The notes: generated by a model from the letters alone, not told the origin. DNA of 64,000 bases from Lentzea albidocapillata subsp. violacea (GCF_900100275.1 NZ_FNET01000002.1:124001-188000); one strand, 5' to 3'. Numbered from the stretch's first letter, positions 44,620 through 54,401 are shown. Numbers and translations: made by a program.

Positions 44620-45330
44620 ATGACTTCTCCGACGACGTTCGAGCAGGCGTGGGAACTGGGCGACCAGGTCCCCGGATGGTTGACAGTTGACCAGGCCACC
44701 ATGTTGTGGAAAGCCGCCCTGCGGCTCGGCCCCGGCGCGCGGATCGTGGAGATCGGCAGCCACCAGGGACGATCCACCACCGTACTGGGGATCGCGGCGC
44801 GCTCCGTCGGGGCCACGGTGGTCGCCGTCGACCCGTTCGTCGAGGGCAGGCTGTTCGGTGGCACCCCCACCCGCGCCCGGTTCGAGAAGAACGTCGCCCG
44901 CGCGGGCCTGACCGACGTCGTACAGCTCGAAGCGTCGTACAGCACGAAGTTGCGCCAGGAGTGGGACGAACGCATCGACCTGCTGTACATCGACGGCAAA
45001 CACGACTACTGGACCTACACCGACGACATGCTGTGGTCGGAGAACCTTGTTCCCCATGGCGAGATCCTGGTCCACGACGCGTTCTCGTCCATCGGGGTCA
45101 CCTGCGGCATCCTCGCGAAGGTGCTGTGCGGCAACCGATACGTGTACGTGGACCGGGCGGGCTCCCTCGCGCGCTTCCGTTTGACGCAGCCGGGCTGGGC
45201 TGATCGCAGGAGGGTTCTGGCCGAGATGCCCTGGTTCCTGCGCAACGTGTGGATCAAGGTTCTGCTCCGCCTGCGGCTGCGGCCGGTCGCGCGGCTGTTC
45301 GGACACGACGGCCCGTACGACCCGTACTGA
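44620..45330 (+). CDS. Class I methyltransferase (Methyltransf_24-like)
   Basis: A 236-residue protein with RIVEIGSHQGRSTTVLGIAARSV (motif I), TVVAVDPFVEG and LLYIDGKHDYWTYTDD, the IDGxHxYxxxxxD pattern of the Methyltransf_24/CmcI-like group that binds a divalent metal. ATG 44620 is preferred; GTG 44602 upstream is an alternative. The final LFGHDGPYDPY is hydrophilic. It may methylate a sugar or lipid; it is divergent from the AftD-like gene. Confidence 0.85.
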   Translation: MTSPTTFEQAWELGDQVPGWLTVDQATMLWKAALRLGPGARIVEIGSHQGRSTTVLGIAARSVGATVVAVDPFVEGRLFGGTPTRARFEKNVARAGLTDVVQLEASYSTKLRQEWDERIDLLYIDGKHDYWTYTDDMLWSENLVPHGEILVHDAFSSIGVTCGILAKVLCGNRYVYVDRAGSLARFRLTQPGWADRRRVLAEMPWFLRNVWIKVLLRLRLRPVARLFGHDGPYDPY

Positions 45331-45334
45331 GCGC

Positions 45335-46882
45335 TTACTGAGGACGGCAGGCGGGCGGCTGGCAGAGCATCGTGCTCAGCGCCTGCGCGAAGATGTCGCT
45401 GATGCCGGCGGGATCGACGGTGGTGAAAGCCCGGCCGCCGGTCGCGTCGGCGATCCTCTTCAGTTCGTCGACGTCGACGTCCGGGCCCATGCCGATCGCG
45501 ATGACGGGCAACGGCCTGCGCTTGTCCTGCAGCTTGGCCAGTTCGTCCAGCAGCTCCCGCTGGCCGATCGAGTCGGGGTCCTCGTTGCGGCCGTCGGTCA
45601 TGATGGCGACGATGTTGATGCGGCCGAGCTCCCAGTTCTTCCTCGCCTCCCGGTAGGCGGCCAGGGTGGTGTCGTAGAGGCCCGTGGCCCCGTTCGCGGT
45701 CGCTCTGGTCGCCCGGACCGCGGCGACGGCCCGGCCGCTCGCGAGGTGCTCCTTGACGGACGCGAAGGGGATGATCTCCCGGTAGTCCCTGTCGCCGTCC
45801 AGCCTGGTGGAGAACTTCCACAGGCCGAGCCGCGTGCCGGGTTTGAACATGCCCAGGCCGCGTTCGGCCGCGCCGACGGCCAGCGCCATCCGCGTGGTTC
45901 CCGTTCTGGGCACGACCTGGTTCATCGAGCCCGACACGTCCAGGACGCCCAGCACCCGCGCGGTCAGCGTGAGTCCGCTCCAGAGGCGCAGCGTCTCGTC
46001 CACGAAACCCTGGTCCAGGCCGGCTGCCTGGTCGTCGGGCGCGCGCAGGCCGAACCTGCCGTGGTCGGTCCCGGACCGCAGGCGCGTCAGGAACTTCTCC
46101 GCCCCCGCCCGCTGCGCCTCGTTCGCATCGGGCAGCACGACGTACGGGAAGTCCAGCGGTGGCAACGGGTCCTCCGAGGCGACCGCCGTCAGCCGGGTCG
46201 CGCCGGGCGTGGAGTTGTGCCGCTCGAGGGCCTGTTCGGACGTGGGGAACACGTCCAGCGGCCGGGTGAACAGGTCCTCGGCCCGCTCGGCGTAGTCATC
46301 GGACACGGGCCTGATGGCGGCGACCGTCGCCGCCGCGGGATCCTTCTCCGCCGACGCGAACCCGCGCAGCGCCAGCAACGCCGACAGGCTGGCCGGGTCT
46401 CTGGCCGGATCGGCGATGCCGGCGACCGCGGTGGCACCGGGTCCGATCAGCTCCCGCCAGTTCCTGCCCTGCACGGACTCCCTGACGGCGAGCACGATCG
46501 GCGACAGCGCCACGGAGATGCCCGACTCGGGCACCCGCCACGCACCGGAGTCCCGCGCCTGCCGCAACCACGTCGTCGACTCGGGTACCCAGACCGAGGG
46601 CGACACCTCCCCGGCGACCAGCCCGGTCATCGTCTCGCGCGCCGGCTCCGCCGTGACCTCGACGCGGTAGCAGTCGTCGGCCGCGCTCAGCTCGTCCGCG
46701 ACCTCGCTCAGGGCCGGCGCGACCGCGGGGGCCGCGGTGACGAGAACCGTCGCCGGATCCGTGCAGCGGGTCGCGTTGAGCCGGTCGAGGACGACGTCAC
46801 CGCCGATCCAGGCGACGACCGACAACACGAGCAGTACCGAAAGCCCGACGACAGGCGCCGTCACCCGCCGTGATCGCACCAT
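45335..46882 (-). CDS. vWA-domain protein with substrate-binding-like N-terminal half
   Basis: A 515-residue protein with an N-terminal membrane helix (about residues 11-32) and an extracytoplasmic body. Residues about 45-290 resemble an ABC-type solute-binding fold (SBP_bac_11 group: VLVTAAPAVAPALSEVADEL, PSVWVPESTTWL, FPYVVLPDA). Residues about 310-510 form a von Willebrand A domain with the MIDAS DVSGSM and later T and D positions (IMTDGRNEDPD). This architecture is common in actinobacteria; its function is unknown, probably metal-dependent adhesion or a sensor role. ATG 46882 has AAGG 9 nt upstream. It is divergent from the Clp ATPase. Confidence 0.85.
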   Translation of the reverse strand: MVRSRRVTAPVVGLSVLLVLSVVAWIGGDVVLDRLNATRCTDPATVLVTAAPAVAPALSEVADELSAADDCYRVEVTAEPARETMTGLVAGEVSPSVWVPESTTWLRQARDSGAWRVPESGISVALSPIVLAVRESVQGRNWRELIGPGATAVAGIADPARDPASLSALLALRGFASAEKDPAAATVAAIRPVSDDYAERAEDLFTRPLDVFPTSEQALERHNSTPGATRLTAVASEDPLPPLDFPYVVLPDANEAQRAGAEKFLTRLRSGTDHGRFGLRAPDDQAAGLDQGFVDETLRLWSGLTLTARVLGVLDVSGSMNQVVPRTGTTRMALAVGAAERGLGMFKPGTRLGLWKFSTRLDGDRDYREIIPFASVKEHLASGRAVAAVRATRATANGATGLYDTTLAAYREARKNWELGRINIVAIMTDGRNEDPDSIGQRELLDELAKLQDKRRPLPVIAIGMGPDVDVDELKRIADATGGRAFTTVDPAGISDIFAQALSTMLCQPPACRPQ

Positions 46883-47013
46883 GGCGGACACCTTAGACAA
46901 CCAGTCCGGGCACCACCAGAACTCACCGGTTCCGATTCCTGCCCTGTGTTCATGGCCCAGGAGGCGGAGGATCGGAGAAGCAAGCCCCTTCGATCGAGCG
47001 GAGATGGCGGCCG

Positions 47014-49026
47014 ATGGCAGACGACTGGATGTTCGGCTTCGGGTCCCGCTCGTTCGAGGACCTCGTCGGGAAGCTGCTGGGCGGGTTGGTGGAGCCGCAG
47101 TCCGCGACGCGGCGCACCGACCGCTACGGACGTGACCTCACCGCCGCGGCGCGGGACGGCCTGCTCGACCCGGTGGTCGGCCGGGACGACGTGATCGACG
47201 AGGTGCTCGAGGTGTTGTCGCGGCGCACCAAGAACAACCCCGTCCTGATCGGGGATCCCGGCGTGGGCAAGACCGCCGTCGTCGAAGGCATCGCGGCACG
47301 GATCGCGAGCGGCGACGTGCCCGCGACGCTGAGCGGCAGGCGGCTGATCTCGCTGGACCTGGCGGGGATGGTCGCCGGAGCGAAGTACCGGGGCGAGTTC
47401 GAGGAACGGCTTGAAGGGGTCATCGGCGAGGTCGCCGCCGCCGACCGGATGGTGGTCCTGTTCATCGACGAGCTGCACGTCGTGGTGGGCGCGGGCAGTG
47501 CGGAAGGCGCGCCGATGGACGCCGCGACCATGCTCAAACCCGTGCTCACGACCGGACGGGTGCAGGTCATCGGGGCCACCACGGCCGAGGACTACCGGCG
47601 GTACATCGCGAGGGACGCCGCGCTGGAGCGGCGGTTCCAGCCGATCATGGTCGCCGAACCGTCGGCCGGCGAGGCGATCGCGATCCTGCGCGGGCTGCGC
47701 GGCCGTTACGAGATGCACCACGGCGTGCGGATCACCGACGAGGCGATCGTGTCCGCCGTGGAACTGTCGGCCCGCTACGTCACCGACCGGTTCCTGCCGG
47801 ACAAGGCCGTGGACCTGGTGGACCGTGCCTGCGCGCGGGTCCGGTTGCGGGAGAAGTCCGCGCTGCCGCCGGATCCGGTGCGGCTCGAGCAGCGGGTGCG
47901 GCGGCTGGAGCGGGAGAAGGACGCCGCACCGGGCGAGGAGGACGCGGTGTTCCTGGCCGGCGAGCTCGACCGGGCGGTCGCCGAACTGGAAGCCGCGCGC
48001 GCCGCGCTGGCCGACGCGCCCCAGGTCTCGGCGAACGACGTCGCCGAGGTCGTGTCCCGCAGCACGGGCATCCCGGTCGCGCAGCTCACCGAGGCGGAAC
48101 GGCACCGGCTGCTGCACCTGGAGGACCACCTGCACCAGCGGATCGTCGGGCAGGACGAGGCGGTGGAGGCGGTCGCCGACGCGGTCCGCCAGGGTCGCGC
48201 GGGCCTCAAGCACCCGCACCGGCCGGTCGGCTCCTTCCTGTTCCTCGGCCCGACCGGCGTGGGCAAGACCGAGGTCGCCCGGGCGCTGGCCGAAGCGCTG
48301 TTCGGCTCGGAGGACCGGCTGATCCGGTTCGACATGAGCGAGTTCTCGCAACAGCACGCGATCGCCCGGCTGATCGGCGTGCCACCGGGATACGCGGGCT
48401 ACGAGGAGGCCGGCCAGCTCACCGGCGCGGTCCGGCGCGCCCCGTACTCGGTCCTGCTGCTGGACGAGATCGAGAAGGCGCACAGCGACGTCTTCAACAC
48501 CCTGCTGCAGGTGCTCGACGCGGGCAGGCTCACCGACGCGGGGGGACGTACCGCCGACTTCGCCAACACCGTGATCATCATGACCAGCAACATCGGCGCC
48601 GGCCAGCTCCTCGCCGCGGCCACCTCGGGCATTCCGGTCGAGCAGCTGAGGGAACCGCTGATGGCGGCGGTGCGCCGCAGCTTCCGCCCGGAGTTCCTCA
48701 ACCGCCTCGACGAGATCATCCTGTTCCGCGGGCTGGACGCCGGCCAGCTGCGGCAGATCACCTCGCTGCTGCTCGAACGCACCCGCGAGCGGCTGCGCGA
48801 ACAGAACATCACGCTGGAGGTGGACGAACAGGCCGTCGACTGGCTCGCCGCCCGCGGCTACGTGCCCGAGTACGGCGCACGGCCGTTGCGCCGGACCATC
48901 AGCAGGGAACTGGACCGGCGGTTGTCCCGTGCACTGCTCGCGGGCGACCTGCGCGGCGGCCAGCACGCCGTCGTGACGGTCACCGGCTCGGAGCTGACCC
49001 TGACCGTCGGCGACACCCCGGACTGA
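47014..49026 (+). CDS. Clp/HSP100-type AAA+ ATPase lacking the N-domain
   Basis: A 670-residue double AAA+ protein. D1 has GDPGVGKT (80-87), LFIDELH and a GATT sensor. A short middle region (about 285-345) follows. D2 has GPTGVGKT (412-419), [10 protein letters not shown] and FLNRLDE. The two Clp_N repeats found in ClpA/B/C are absent; about 45 residues precede D1. No [LIV]GF tripeptide for ClpP docking is visible in D2, so a disaggregase or specialised remodelling role is more likely than a ClpP partner. ATG 47014 has GGAG 10 nt upstream. Confidence 0.9.
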   Translation: MADDWMFGFGSRSFEDLVGKLLGGLVEPQSATRRTDRYGRDLTAAARDGLLDPVVGRDDVIDEVLEVLSRRTKNNPVLIGDPGVGKTAVVEGIAARIASGDVPATLSGRRLISLDLAGMVAGAKYRGEFEERLEGVIGEVAAADRMVVLFIDELHVVVGAGSAEGAPMDAATMLKPVLTTGRVQVIGATTAEDYRRYIARDAALERRFQPIMVAEPSAGEAIAILRGLRGRYEMHHGVRITDEAIVSAVELSARYVTDRFLPDKAVDLVDRACARVRLREKSALPPDPVRLEQRVRRLEREKDAAPGEEDAVFLAGELDRAVAELEAARAALADAPQVSANDVAEVVSRSTGIPVAQLTEAERHRLLHLEDHLHQRIVGQDEAVEAVADAVRQGRAGLKHPHRPVGSFLFLGPTGVGKTEVARALAEALFGSEDRLIRFDMSEFSQQHAIARLIGVPPGYAGYEEAGQLTGAVRRAPYSVLLLDEIEKAHSDVFNTLLQVLDAGRLTDAGGRTADFANTVIIMTSNIGAGQLLAAATSGIPVEQLREPLMAAVRRSFRPEFLNRLDEIILFRGLDAGQLRQITSLLLERTRERLREQNITLEVDEQAVDWLAARGYVPEYGARPLRRTISRELDRRLSRALLAGDLRGGQHAVVTVTGSELTLTVGDTPD

Positions 49027-49282
49027 CCCGCTCTCAGGGGTTCCAGTCCACGAGAACCTGATCCCCGCCGTCCGGAAAGGACGAAGGATCCAGCTCGCGT
49101 TCCCCGACAGCCGCGCCTTCCGCGCTGGTGGGACGGGCGGGGTCCCGGTCCGGTCGGCGCCGACCGCCGGATCCGGGCTCCGCTGAGGTGGCGCGGTGAG
49201 CGCGATCACACACCGCACCCCGTGACCTTGAGACCGGACCCGTGCTCGAAATCGCGGCGGAACCGAATGTCACAATGGACGA

Positions 49283-50143
49283 ATGGCCCTGGGATACGCA
49301 CTCGCTGTGCTGGCGACCCTGGCGTCAGGCAGTGGCTCGGTCCTAGCGTCCACGGGTGTCCGGCGTGCGGGTGCGTACGGCGGCACGTCGCTGGATCTCA
49401 TCGCACTGCGGCGTCAGTGGCTCTACTTCCTCGGCCTCGGCGTGGACCTGCTGGGGTTCGCGTTCGCGGCCGCGGCACTGCACCGGCTGCCGCTGTTCCT
49501 CGTCCAGTCGATGCTCGCGTTCAGCGTCGGCGTGACGGCCACGATCTCCGTCTTCCTGGGCTCCCGCCTCGGCACACCGGGATGGGGCGCGCTGGGGGTC
49601 GGCGCGGCCGGCCTGATCCTGCTGGGCGTGTCCGCCGACCCTGGCCCGGCACAGACCCTGCCACCGCAGTGGCGCTGGGTCCTCGTGTTCATGGCGGTGC
49701 CGGTGGCGGCGATCGCGCTGTACGCCAGGCACCACCACCACGTCTGGGCGACGGTGGCGCTGGCCTTCGGCGCCGGTGTCTCCTACAGCATCGTGGGCAT
49801 CTCGGCGCGGACACTCGACTTCCCGGACGCGGTGTGGCGGCTCGTCCTGGAACCGGCGGCCTGGGCCATCGCCCTCAACGGTCTCGCCGCGGCGGTGTTG
49901 TTCGCGATGGCGCTGCAGAAGGGCGGTCCGACCACGGTGACCGCGATCATGTTCACCACCAACACGGCGCTGTCGTCGGCCGTCGGACTGATCTACCTCG
50001 ACGATCGCGTCCGCGCCGGGTACACGACCGCGGCCGCCGCCGGATTCGTCCTGGCGATCACCGGAGCGATCGCGGTCGCCCATTACACCGCCGACACCCG
50101 GCAGCAGGGCCGATCGACGACACCGGCCGGCATGCTGTCGTGA
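49283..50143 (+). CDS. DMT-superfamily (EamA/NIPA-like) membrane protein
   Basis: A 286-residue protein with about nine hydrophobic helices. It starts MALGYALAVLATLASGSGSVL and has WLYFLGLGVDLLGFAFAAAALHRLPLFLVQS, matching the actinobacterial DMT/EamA-like group related to NIPA magnesium transporters. A conserved G-x-P-T-T-V-T-A-x-M-F segment lies near residue 215. Substrate unknown. ATG 49283 has a weak GGA upstream. The 256-bp gap before it holds no supported gene. Confidence 0.75.
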   Translation: MALGYALAVLATLASGSGSVLASTGVRRAGAYGGTSLDLIALRRQWLYFLGLGVDLLGFAFAAAALHRLPLFLVQSMLAFSVGVTATISVFLGSRLGTPGWGALGVGAAGLILLGVSADPGPAQTLPPQWRWVLVFMAVPVAAIALYARHHHHVWATVALAFGAGVSYSIVGISARTLDFPDAVWRLVLEPAAWAIALNGLAAAVLFAMALQKGGPTTVTAIMFTTNTALSSAVGLIYLDDRVRAGYTTAAAAGFVLAITGAIAVAHYTADTRQQGRSTTPAGMLS

Positions 50144-50165
50144 GCCGTCTGCCCCGGGCTGGGAC

Positions 50166-50315
50166 TCAGGCCGTCCCGGCGGTGTTCTGCGGCGTGTCGG
50201 CCGGTTCACGGAACAGGCCGGTGTAGGACCGCTGGTCCTCGGCGGGCGACGAACCGGGTGTCGTGTCCGGGAGGTCGACGTCCGGGTGGCTGAAGAGCCC
50301 GTCTTCTGGCTGCAT
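50166..50315 (-). CDS. Small acidic protein with repeated GLF motif (49 aa)
   Basis: An ORF of 49 residues from ATG 50315. It contains DGLFSHPDVDLPDT and, 26 residues later, TGLFREPADTPQN, so a short motif GLF-x2-P-x-D is repeated. The composition is acidic and Pro-rich, without a membrane helix. The ribosome binding site is weak (GGAA), so confidence is moderate. It is convergent with the DMT gene. No known RiPP or toxin family is recognised. Confidence 0.45.
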   Translation of the reverse strand: MQPEDGLFSHPDVDLPDTTPGSSPAEDQRSYTGLFREPADTPQNTAGTA

Positions 50316-50503
50316 GATTTCCGACTTTCTTCGCGTCGTGTGCGTGCTCACGGCAAGCAGTGCTGGAGCTGTCGCACGGCGCCTGGGGTCCGGGGCAACT
50401 GACGAATCCAGTCCCGGTCTCCCCGAGGGTACACCTCGTACCCCGGCGCGCGTCGCGGATCACCCGCTGTCCCGCCGGGAAAGTCCCTTGTGGACTTCCG
50501 GCG

Positions 50504-51346
50504 TCAGAGGCGCCGGCGCAGCGCTTCCGCGACGCCGTGCCCGTCCCCGGGATCGAGCGCGGCGAGGATGAGCGCCTGCACCGACGCCACGAAGAGATCC
50601 CGGTTCTCCCTCGTGTCGTCGCCGGCACCGGCGACCTGCTGGGCGAAACCCGACGTCTGCGCGGACACCATCAGGCTGAGCCTCCGCGCTGTGATGCCGG
50701 GGCGGAACCGCACGTCCAGCAGCCGCAGGCCCTCCTCGTACACCGGCACCCAGCGCGTCGAGTACGCCTCCAGCATCTCGCGGTAGGCATTCGTGGCAAC
50801 GGACTGCCATTTGGCGTCGATCGTCAGCGAGAGCTGGAACAGCCAGTACCTGGCGAGCCTGCTGCGCATCCGCAGGTCGTGGGTGGCGATCTTCGCGATG
50901 AGGTCGGTCAGGTCCAGCTCGCCCGCACGCACCCTGGGCAGTTCGGCGAGTGCGCGGCGCGGACCGTAGTCGAGGAAGTTGCTCCAGCGCGGTGCGGTGC
51001 ACGTGTACTTGACGAGGCACATGAAGAAGTTCGCCATGCCACCGGACCCTGGCCACCGATCGCGGAACGCGCCCTCGCCGACACGGACGACGTCGGGCGG
51101 CTCAGCGGCGATTCCGCCGGCGCGGCGTACCACGATCTTCCGCGTCAGCCGTGCGCCCGCCAGTTCGTCGCGGCTGCGCGAGTTGCGGCCGGACAGCTGG
51201 TCGTCGATCTCCTTGAGCCCGCCCTCGAGCAACATCATCGTCTTGACGTAGGCCGACCGGCGCGGGTTGCGGGGATCGGCGAGGCTGGGGCGGGAGATGT
51301 ACTCCCCGAACACTTCCGGCCAGTCGACTTCGTCGTTGAAGCGCAC
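50504..51346 (-). CDS. Uncharacterised, mostly helical protein
   Basis: A 280-residue protein from GTG 51346, which has GGAGG 5 nt upstream. It is rich in Arg and Leu, with a single Trp-rich N-terminal segment (DEVDWPEVFGEY) and a helical C-terminal half (LARYWLFQLSLTIDAKW...). There is no signal peptide or membrane helix. I do not recognise the family. Codon bias fits the genome. It may be cotranscribed with the small ORF at 50166-50315, 188 bp downstream. Confidence 0.6.
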   Translation of the reverse strand: MRFNDEVDWPEVFGEYISRPSLADPRNPRRSAYVKTMMLLEGGLKEIDDQLSGRNSRSRDELAGARLTRKIVVRRAGGIAAEPPDVVRVGEGAFRDRWPGSGGMANFFMCLVKYTCTAPRWSNFLDYGPRRALAELPRVRAGELDLTDLIAKIATHDLRMRSRLARYWLFQLSLTIDAKWQSVATNAYREMLEAYSTRWVPVYEEGLRLLDVRFRPGITARRLSLMVSAQTSGFAQQVAGAGDDTRENRDLFVASVQALILAALDPGDGHGVAEALRRRL

Positions 51347-51485
51347 AGGACCTCCTGGTGACCACCTCATCTCAGCACGGGGCCCTGCCACGGGCAACGT
51401 CCCGGGGTGCTCCTGAACAGGAGGATGACGCGCGCGACCTCACGGCCCATCGTGAGACCACGAGGAACGGGCGAAAGGAACCTCG

Positions 51486-51599
51486 ATGGAGATCACGGTG
51501 GAAACCTCGTTGCTGTCGGTTCGGGTGATCGAGATGCTGCTGGTCGTACTGGCGGCCGCGCTGTACGGCGGGCGGCGGCGCCCTCCCCCTCCACGGTAA
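51486..51599 (+). CDS. Small membrane peptide (37 aa)
   Basis: ATG 51486 is preceded by AAAGGA at 6-nt spacing. The peptide has a hydrophobic helix (VIEMLLVVLAAALYGG) and an unusual basic Pro/Arg tail RRRPPPPR. It lies divergent from the helical protein gene and ahead of the membrane protein at 51704. Its good ribosome binding site argues for a real gene despite its size. Confidence 0.45.
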   Translation: MEITVETSLLSVRVIEMLLVVLAAALYGGRRRPPPPR

Positions 51600-51703
51600 G
51601 GGGCAGGACGCGCTCGCAGATCCCCTTTCCGCCACCGGCTTTCCTCGCTCATAGGCCGATCGGCCGTCGCCACGCGACTGGTAAGGGATCTAGGTTTGCG
51701 GGT

Positions 51704-52276
51704 GTGACCGGACAGGGGGAACCTCACCCACACCGCTGGTTCTCGCCCGGCGTCGCCGTGCTGGCCGGCTTCGTCCTGCTCGTCGGCAACCCGTGGGTGA
51801 ACACGGAACTCGCCGTCGCGCTGTCCAGTTCCGGTTCGGCGGCTCGCGTCGTCGACGTGGTGTTGTCCTATCCGAGCTGGCACGTGGACGTCGATCGCGC
51901 CGGCCCGTTCCTGTTCTGGTTCGCGAACCTGCGGACGGTGTTGTTCGTGCTGCTGGCCGTCGCGGGCCTGTCCAGGGTGTCGCGCTGGGTCAGTGAGACC
52001 GCGGGCCTGTTCGTCGCCACCGTGGGACTGACGGCCCTCAGCGCGGTGGTCGCCGGGCTGGCTTCCGGGGTGGTGATGGTGGCTCTGCTCGATCCGGGGG
52101 CGTCTCTTCCCTACCTCATCCCCGGCCAGTTCGAGGATTTCTTCCTGAGCCGGCTCAGCTCGTCGGCGATGTTCGGCGTCCTGTTCGGCTCGGTGCTCGG
52201 TGCCGTCGTGGCCTTGCAGCGCCGCGGACCGGTGAACCGTGAACGCCGTGCCGAAGCACCGAAGTCGTTGTGGTGA
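51704..52276 (+). CDS. Small polytopic membrane protein
   Basis: A 190-residue protein with four hydrophobic helices (about residues 12-30, 70-90, 98-122 and 150-172) and a basic C-terminal tail. GTG 51704 is close to a TAGGTT -10-like sequence at 51691, so a leaderless or short-leader transcript is possible. The next gene begins 10 bp after the stop, implying an operon. No family is recognised. Confidence 0.65.
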   Translation: MTGQGEPHPHRWFSPGVAVLAGFVLLVGNPWVNTELAVALSSSGSAARVVDVVLSYPSWHVDVDRAGPFLFWFANLRTVLFVLLAVAGLSRVSRWVSETAGLFVATVGLTALSAVVAGLASGVVMVALLDPGASLPYLIPGQFEDFFLSRLSSSAMFGVLFGSVLGAVVALQRRGPVNRERRAEAPKSLW

Positions 52277-52286
52277 AGGAGAATCG

Positions 52287-53933
52287 ATGAGCCGGCCGAC
52301 CGCGTTCTCCCCCGACGACACGACTCGTTACCTGTGTGTCGCGGCCAGGACCGACGAGGGCTTCGCCGAGCGGATGACCAAGGCTCTGGTGACCGAGGAC
52401 CTGCACGCGGTGGCGCCCTCGGTCGGGTTCTCGCTGCGCCCGGTGCTGCTGCACGCGCTGGCCGGAATCCGGCAACGCCGGGTGCGGGACTGGTGTCTGC
52501 TCGGGGCGACGGCACTCGCGCTCGTGCTCTCTCCACTGTGGACGGTTCTGGCGTTGCTGATGGTCCTGCCCGTCGCCGGTGGCCTCGCCCGGCGCGCCGG
52601 GGAGTCCCGCAGGCTGCGCGACGCCGTGTTCGCGCTCATCTCGCTGGCCGTCCTGGTGTTCGTGAGCGTGTCCATCGTGTCCGCGCTCGGCACCGCCCCG
52701 GCACCGACGCGGAGCCGTCCGCGACCGGAGCCTCCGGTCGACGACTGGCTGGTCGGCCTGCCCTGGCTCGCGGTGCTGACCGGCCTGGTGATGTACGCGC
52801 TGGTGGTGTGGAGCGAGTGGCAGACCCGCCGGACGCTGCTGAGCGAACTCACCCGCGCCGCGTTCCGCCCGGAGGACGCGCCTGCTCTGCCGGCCGGGCA
52901 GGCCTGGTTGTCGGACCGGCTCGAGGCGATCGACGAGGCCGAACGCGGCAACGTGACGGTCTACGACGGTTTCGCCCCGTTCGCCGGCCACGGCCCGCTC
53001 GTGTCGACGTGGTCGTTCGCCCTGCCGTCGCTACGACCCGATTCCGATGCCGGCACCGAGAACGTGGTGCCGCTCGACGCGGTCGAACTGGTCGCCCACG
53101 TGCGGGACCGGCTGGCGGGCATCGGTGTGGAGCCCGACGAACTGCCCGGACTGCTGCTCACCGAGCGGGCCTTCGTCAGCGGCAACGCGCTCACCATGCA
53201 CCCGGCTCTCCTGCCCGAGCGCGACCAGGCGCCACAGCAACAACTGCCGGGCGAGGACCTGGCCCGGCTCGCCGCGCGCCCCCACGGCTCGGCGAGGCAC
53301 TACCTGTGCGCGCAGGTCCCGTCGTGGGGCAGCGAGGTGGTCGCGAGCACGTTCCTGCACTTCTCCACCGACGGGCGGCTCCTCTACCTGCAGTGCGACC
53401 GGACCGTGCTGGGCCCGCTGTGGCAGCAGTACCACGACGTGGACCGGATCAGCCCGGTGCTCACCGCGGGCGCGATCGGACGCATGCTGACCAGGGCGGC
53501 GAGCGGGTTGGCCAGCGCGGTGCCGCGCGCTCCTCTCCGCGTGGTGCGCGACGTGACCTTCCCCTGGCGCTGGCAACGACACCGCACCGTGGAACGGGCG
53601 ATCGCCCTGCAGGACCTCGGCTACAGCTACGGCGCCCGCTTCAGCGTCCGGGAGGAGGCCACGGATGCCAACTACCACAACTACTTCCAGAAGACCGACG
53701 CCGCGAAGCACCTCAAGCTGATCGAACGCCACGTGCTGGCCGCGCTGCTGGACTTCCTCGACGAGCGCGGCGTGGACACCACCGAGTTCCGCAACCGCCA
53801 GATGACGATCCTCAACCAGGGCGTCATCCAGACCGGCGGCATCAGCAACGTGGGCAACCAGGCGGTCGGCAGTGAGGCCACCGCGACCGCGCACTTCGCC
53901 ACCCCCGAACCCGCCACCGGGAAACCGACGTGA
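52287..53933 (+). CDS. Membrane protein with C-terminal GGISNVGNQAVG motif
   Basis: A 548-residue protein from ATG 52287 (AAGGAG upstream). It has two pairs of membrane helices (about 65-85 and 115-132, then 158-175), a long cytoplasmic part, and a C-terminal IQTGGISNVGNQAVGSEATATA segment. The same motif opens the next gene product. Residues 440-510 are helical (FSVREEATDANYHNYFQKTDAAKHLKLIERHVL). No catalytic motif is visible. The paired motif suggests that the two proteins interact or self-associate; the function is unknown. Confidence 0.65.
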   Translation: MSRPTAFSPDDTTRYLCVAARTDEGFAERMTKALVTEDLHAVAPSVGFSLRPVLLHALAGIRQRRVRDWCLLGATALALVLSPLWTVLALLMVLPVAGGLARRAGESRRLRDAVFALISLAVLVFVSVSIVSALGTAPAPTRSRPRPEPPVDDWLVGLPWLAVLTGLVMYALVVWSEWQTRRTLLSELTRAAFRPEDAPALPAGQAWLSDRLEAIDEAERGNVTVYDGFAPFAGHGPLVSTWSFALPSLRPDSDAGTENVVPLDAVELVAHVRDRLAGIGVEPDELPGLLLTERAFVSGNALTMHPALLPERDQAPQQQLPGEDLARLAARPHGSARHYLCAQVPSWGSEVVASTFLHFSTDGRLLYLQCDRTVLGPLWQQYHDVDRISPVLTAGAIGRMLTRAASGLASAVPRAPLRVVRDVTFPWRWQRHRTVERAIALQDLGYSYGARFSVREEATDANYHNYFQKTDAAKHLKLIERHVLAALLDFLDERGVDTTEFRNRQMTILNQGVIQTGGISNVGNQAVGSEATATAHFATPEPATGKPT

Positions 53934-53947
53934 CAGAAGGAAGTCCC

Positions 53948-54310
53948 ATGCCGGAAAGCTCACCGAACTACGGCATCCAGCAGTCCGGCGGGGTCAGCAA
54001 CGTCGGCAACCAGGCGGTCGGCCCGCACGCCCGCGCGATCAGCCACGGCCTTCGGTTCACCGCCTCACCGGCGACCGGCGAGCTGGTGACCGAGCTGAGG
54101 ACGTTGCTGGAACGTCACCGCGCGGAGCTCCCCGACGCGGTCGGCGAGGCCGCTGAGGAACTGCGGGACGAACTGGATTCGGCCGAGCCCGATCGAGGTG
54201 TGGTCGCGCGGGCCCTCGAACGGATCACCATCATGGTCCGGCCCGTCGCACCGCTGGTCGAGACCGTCGGTGAGTTGACCAAGGCGGTCGACTCGGCGTT
54301 CGGCCGGTGA
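53948..54310 (+). CDS. Small protein sharing the GGxSNVGNQAVG motif
   Basis: A 120-residue protein from ATG 53948, with AAGGA 6 nt upstream, 14 bp after the previous stop. The N-terminus reads YGIQQSGGVSNVGNQAVGPHARAIS, nearly identical to the tail of the upstream protein. The remaining 85 residues are a helical, coiled-coil-like domain (ELVTELRTLLERHRAELPDAVGEAAEELR, then ALERITIMV). It resembles small actinobacterial effector-associated proteins (DUF5955-like) in layout, which is inference only. Confidence 0.65.
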   Translation: MPESSPNYGIQQSGGVSNVGNQAVGPHARAISHGLRFTASPATGELVTELRTLLERHRAELPDAVGEAAEELRDELDSAEPDRGVVARALERITIMVRPVAPLVETVGELTKAVDSAFGR

Positions 54311-54344
54311 CTTCGGACCCGAGCGGCTGACCAGCCAGTTGCCG

Positions 54345-54389
54345 TTTTGCGACAACCTGTCGTAATGTTCACGACAGGTTGTCGCAAAA
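54345..54389. promoter_or_regulatory. Large inverted repeat containing two TetR-type operators
   Basis: A perfect 19-bp inverted repeat (54345-54363 and 54371-54389) with a 7-bp centre. Each arm is itself an imperfect dyad CGACA-N3-TGTCG, so the sequence offers two adjacent TetR-size operators. It lies directly upstream of the SnoaL-like gene, whose operon also encodes a TetR regulator. Confidence 0.8.
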
Positions 54390-54401
54390 CCTGGAGGGCT
54401 C

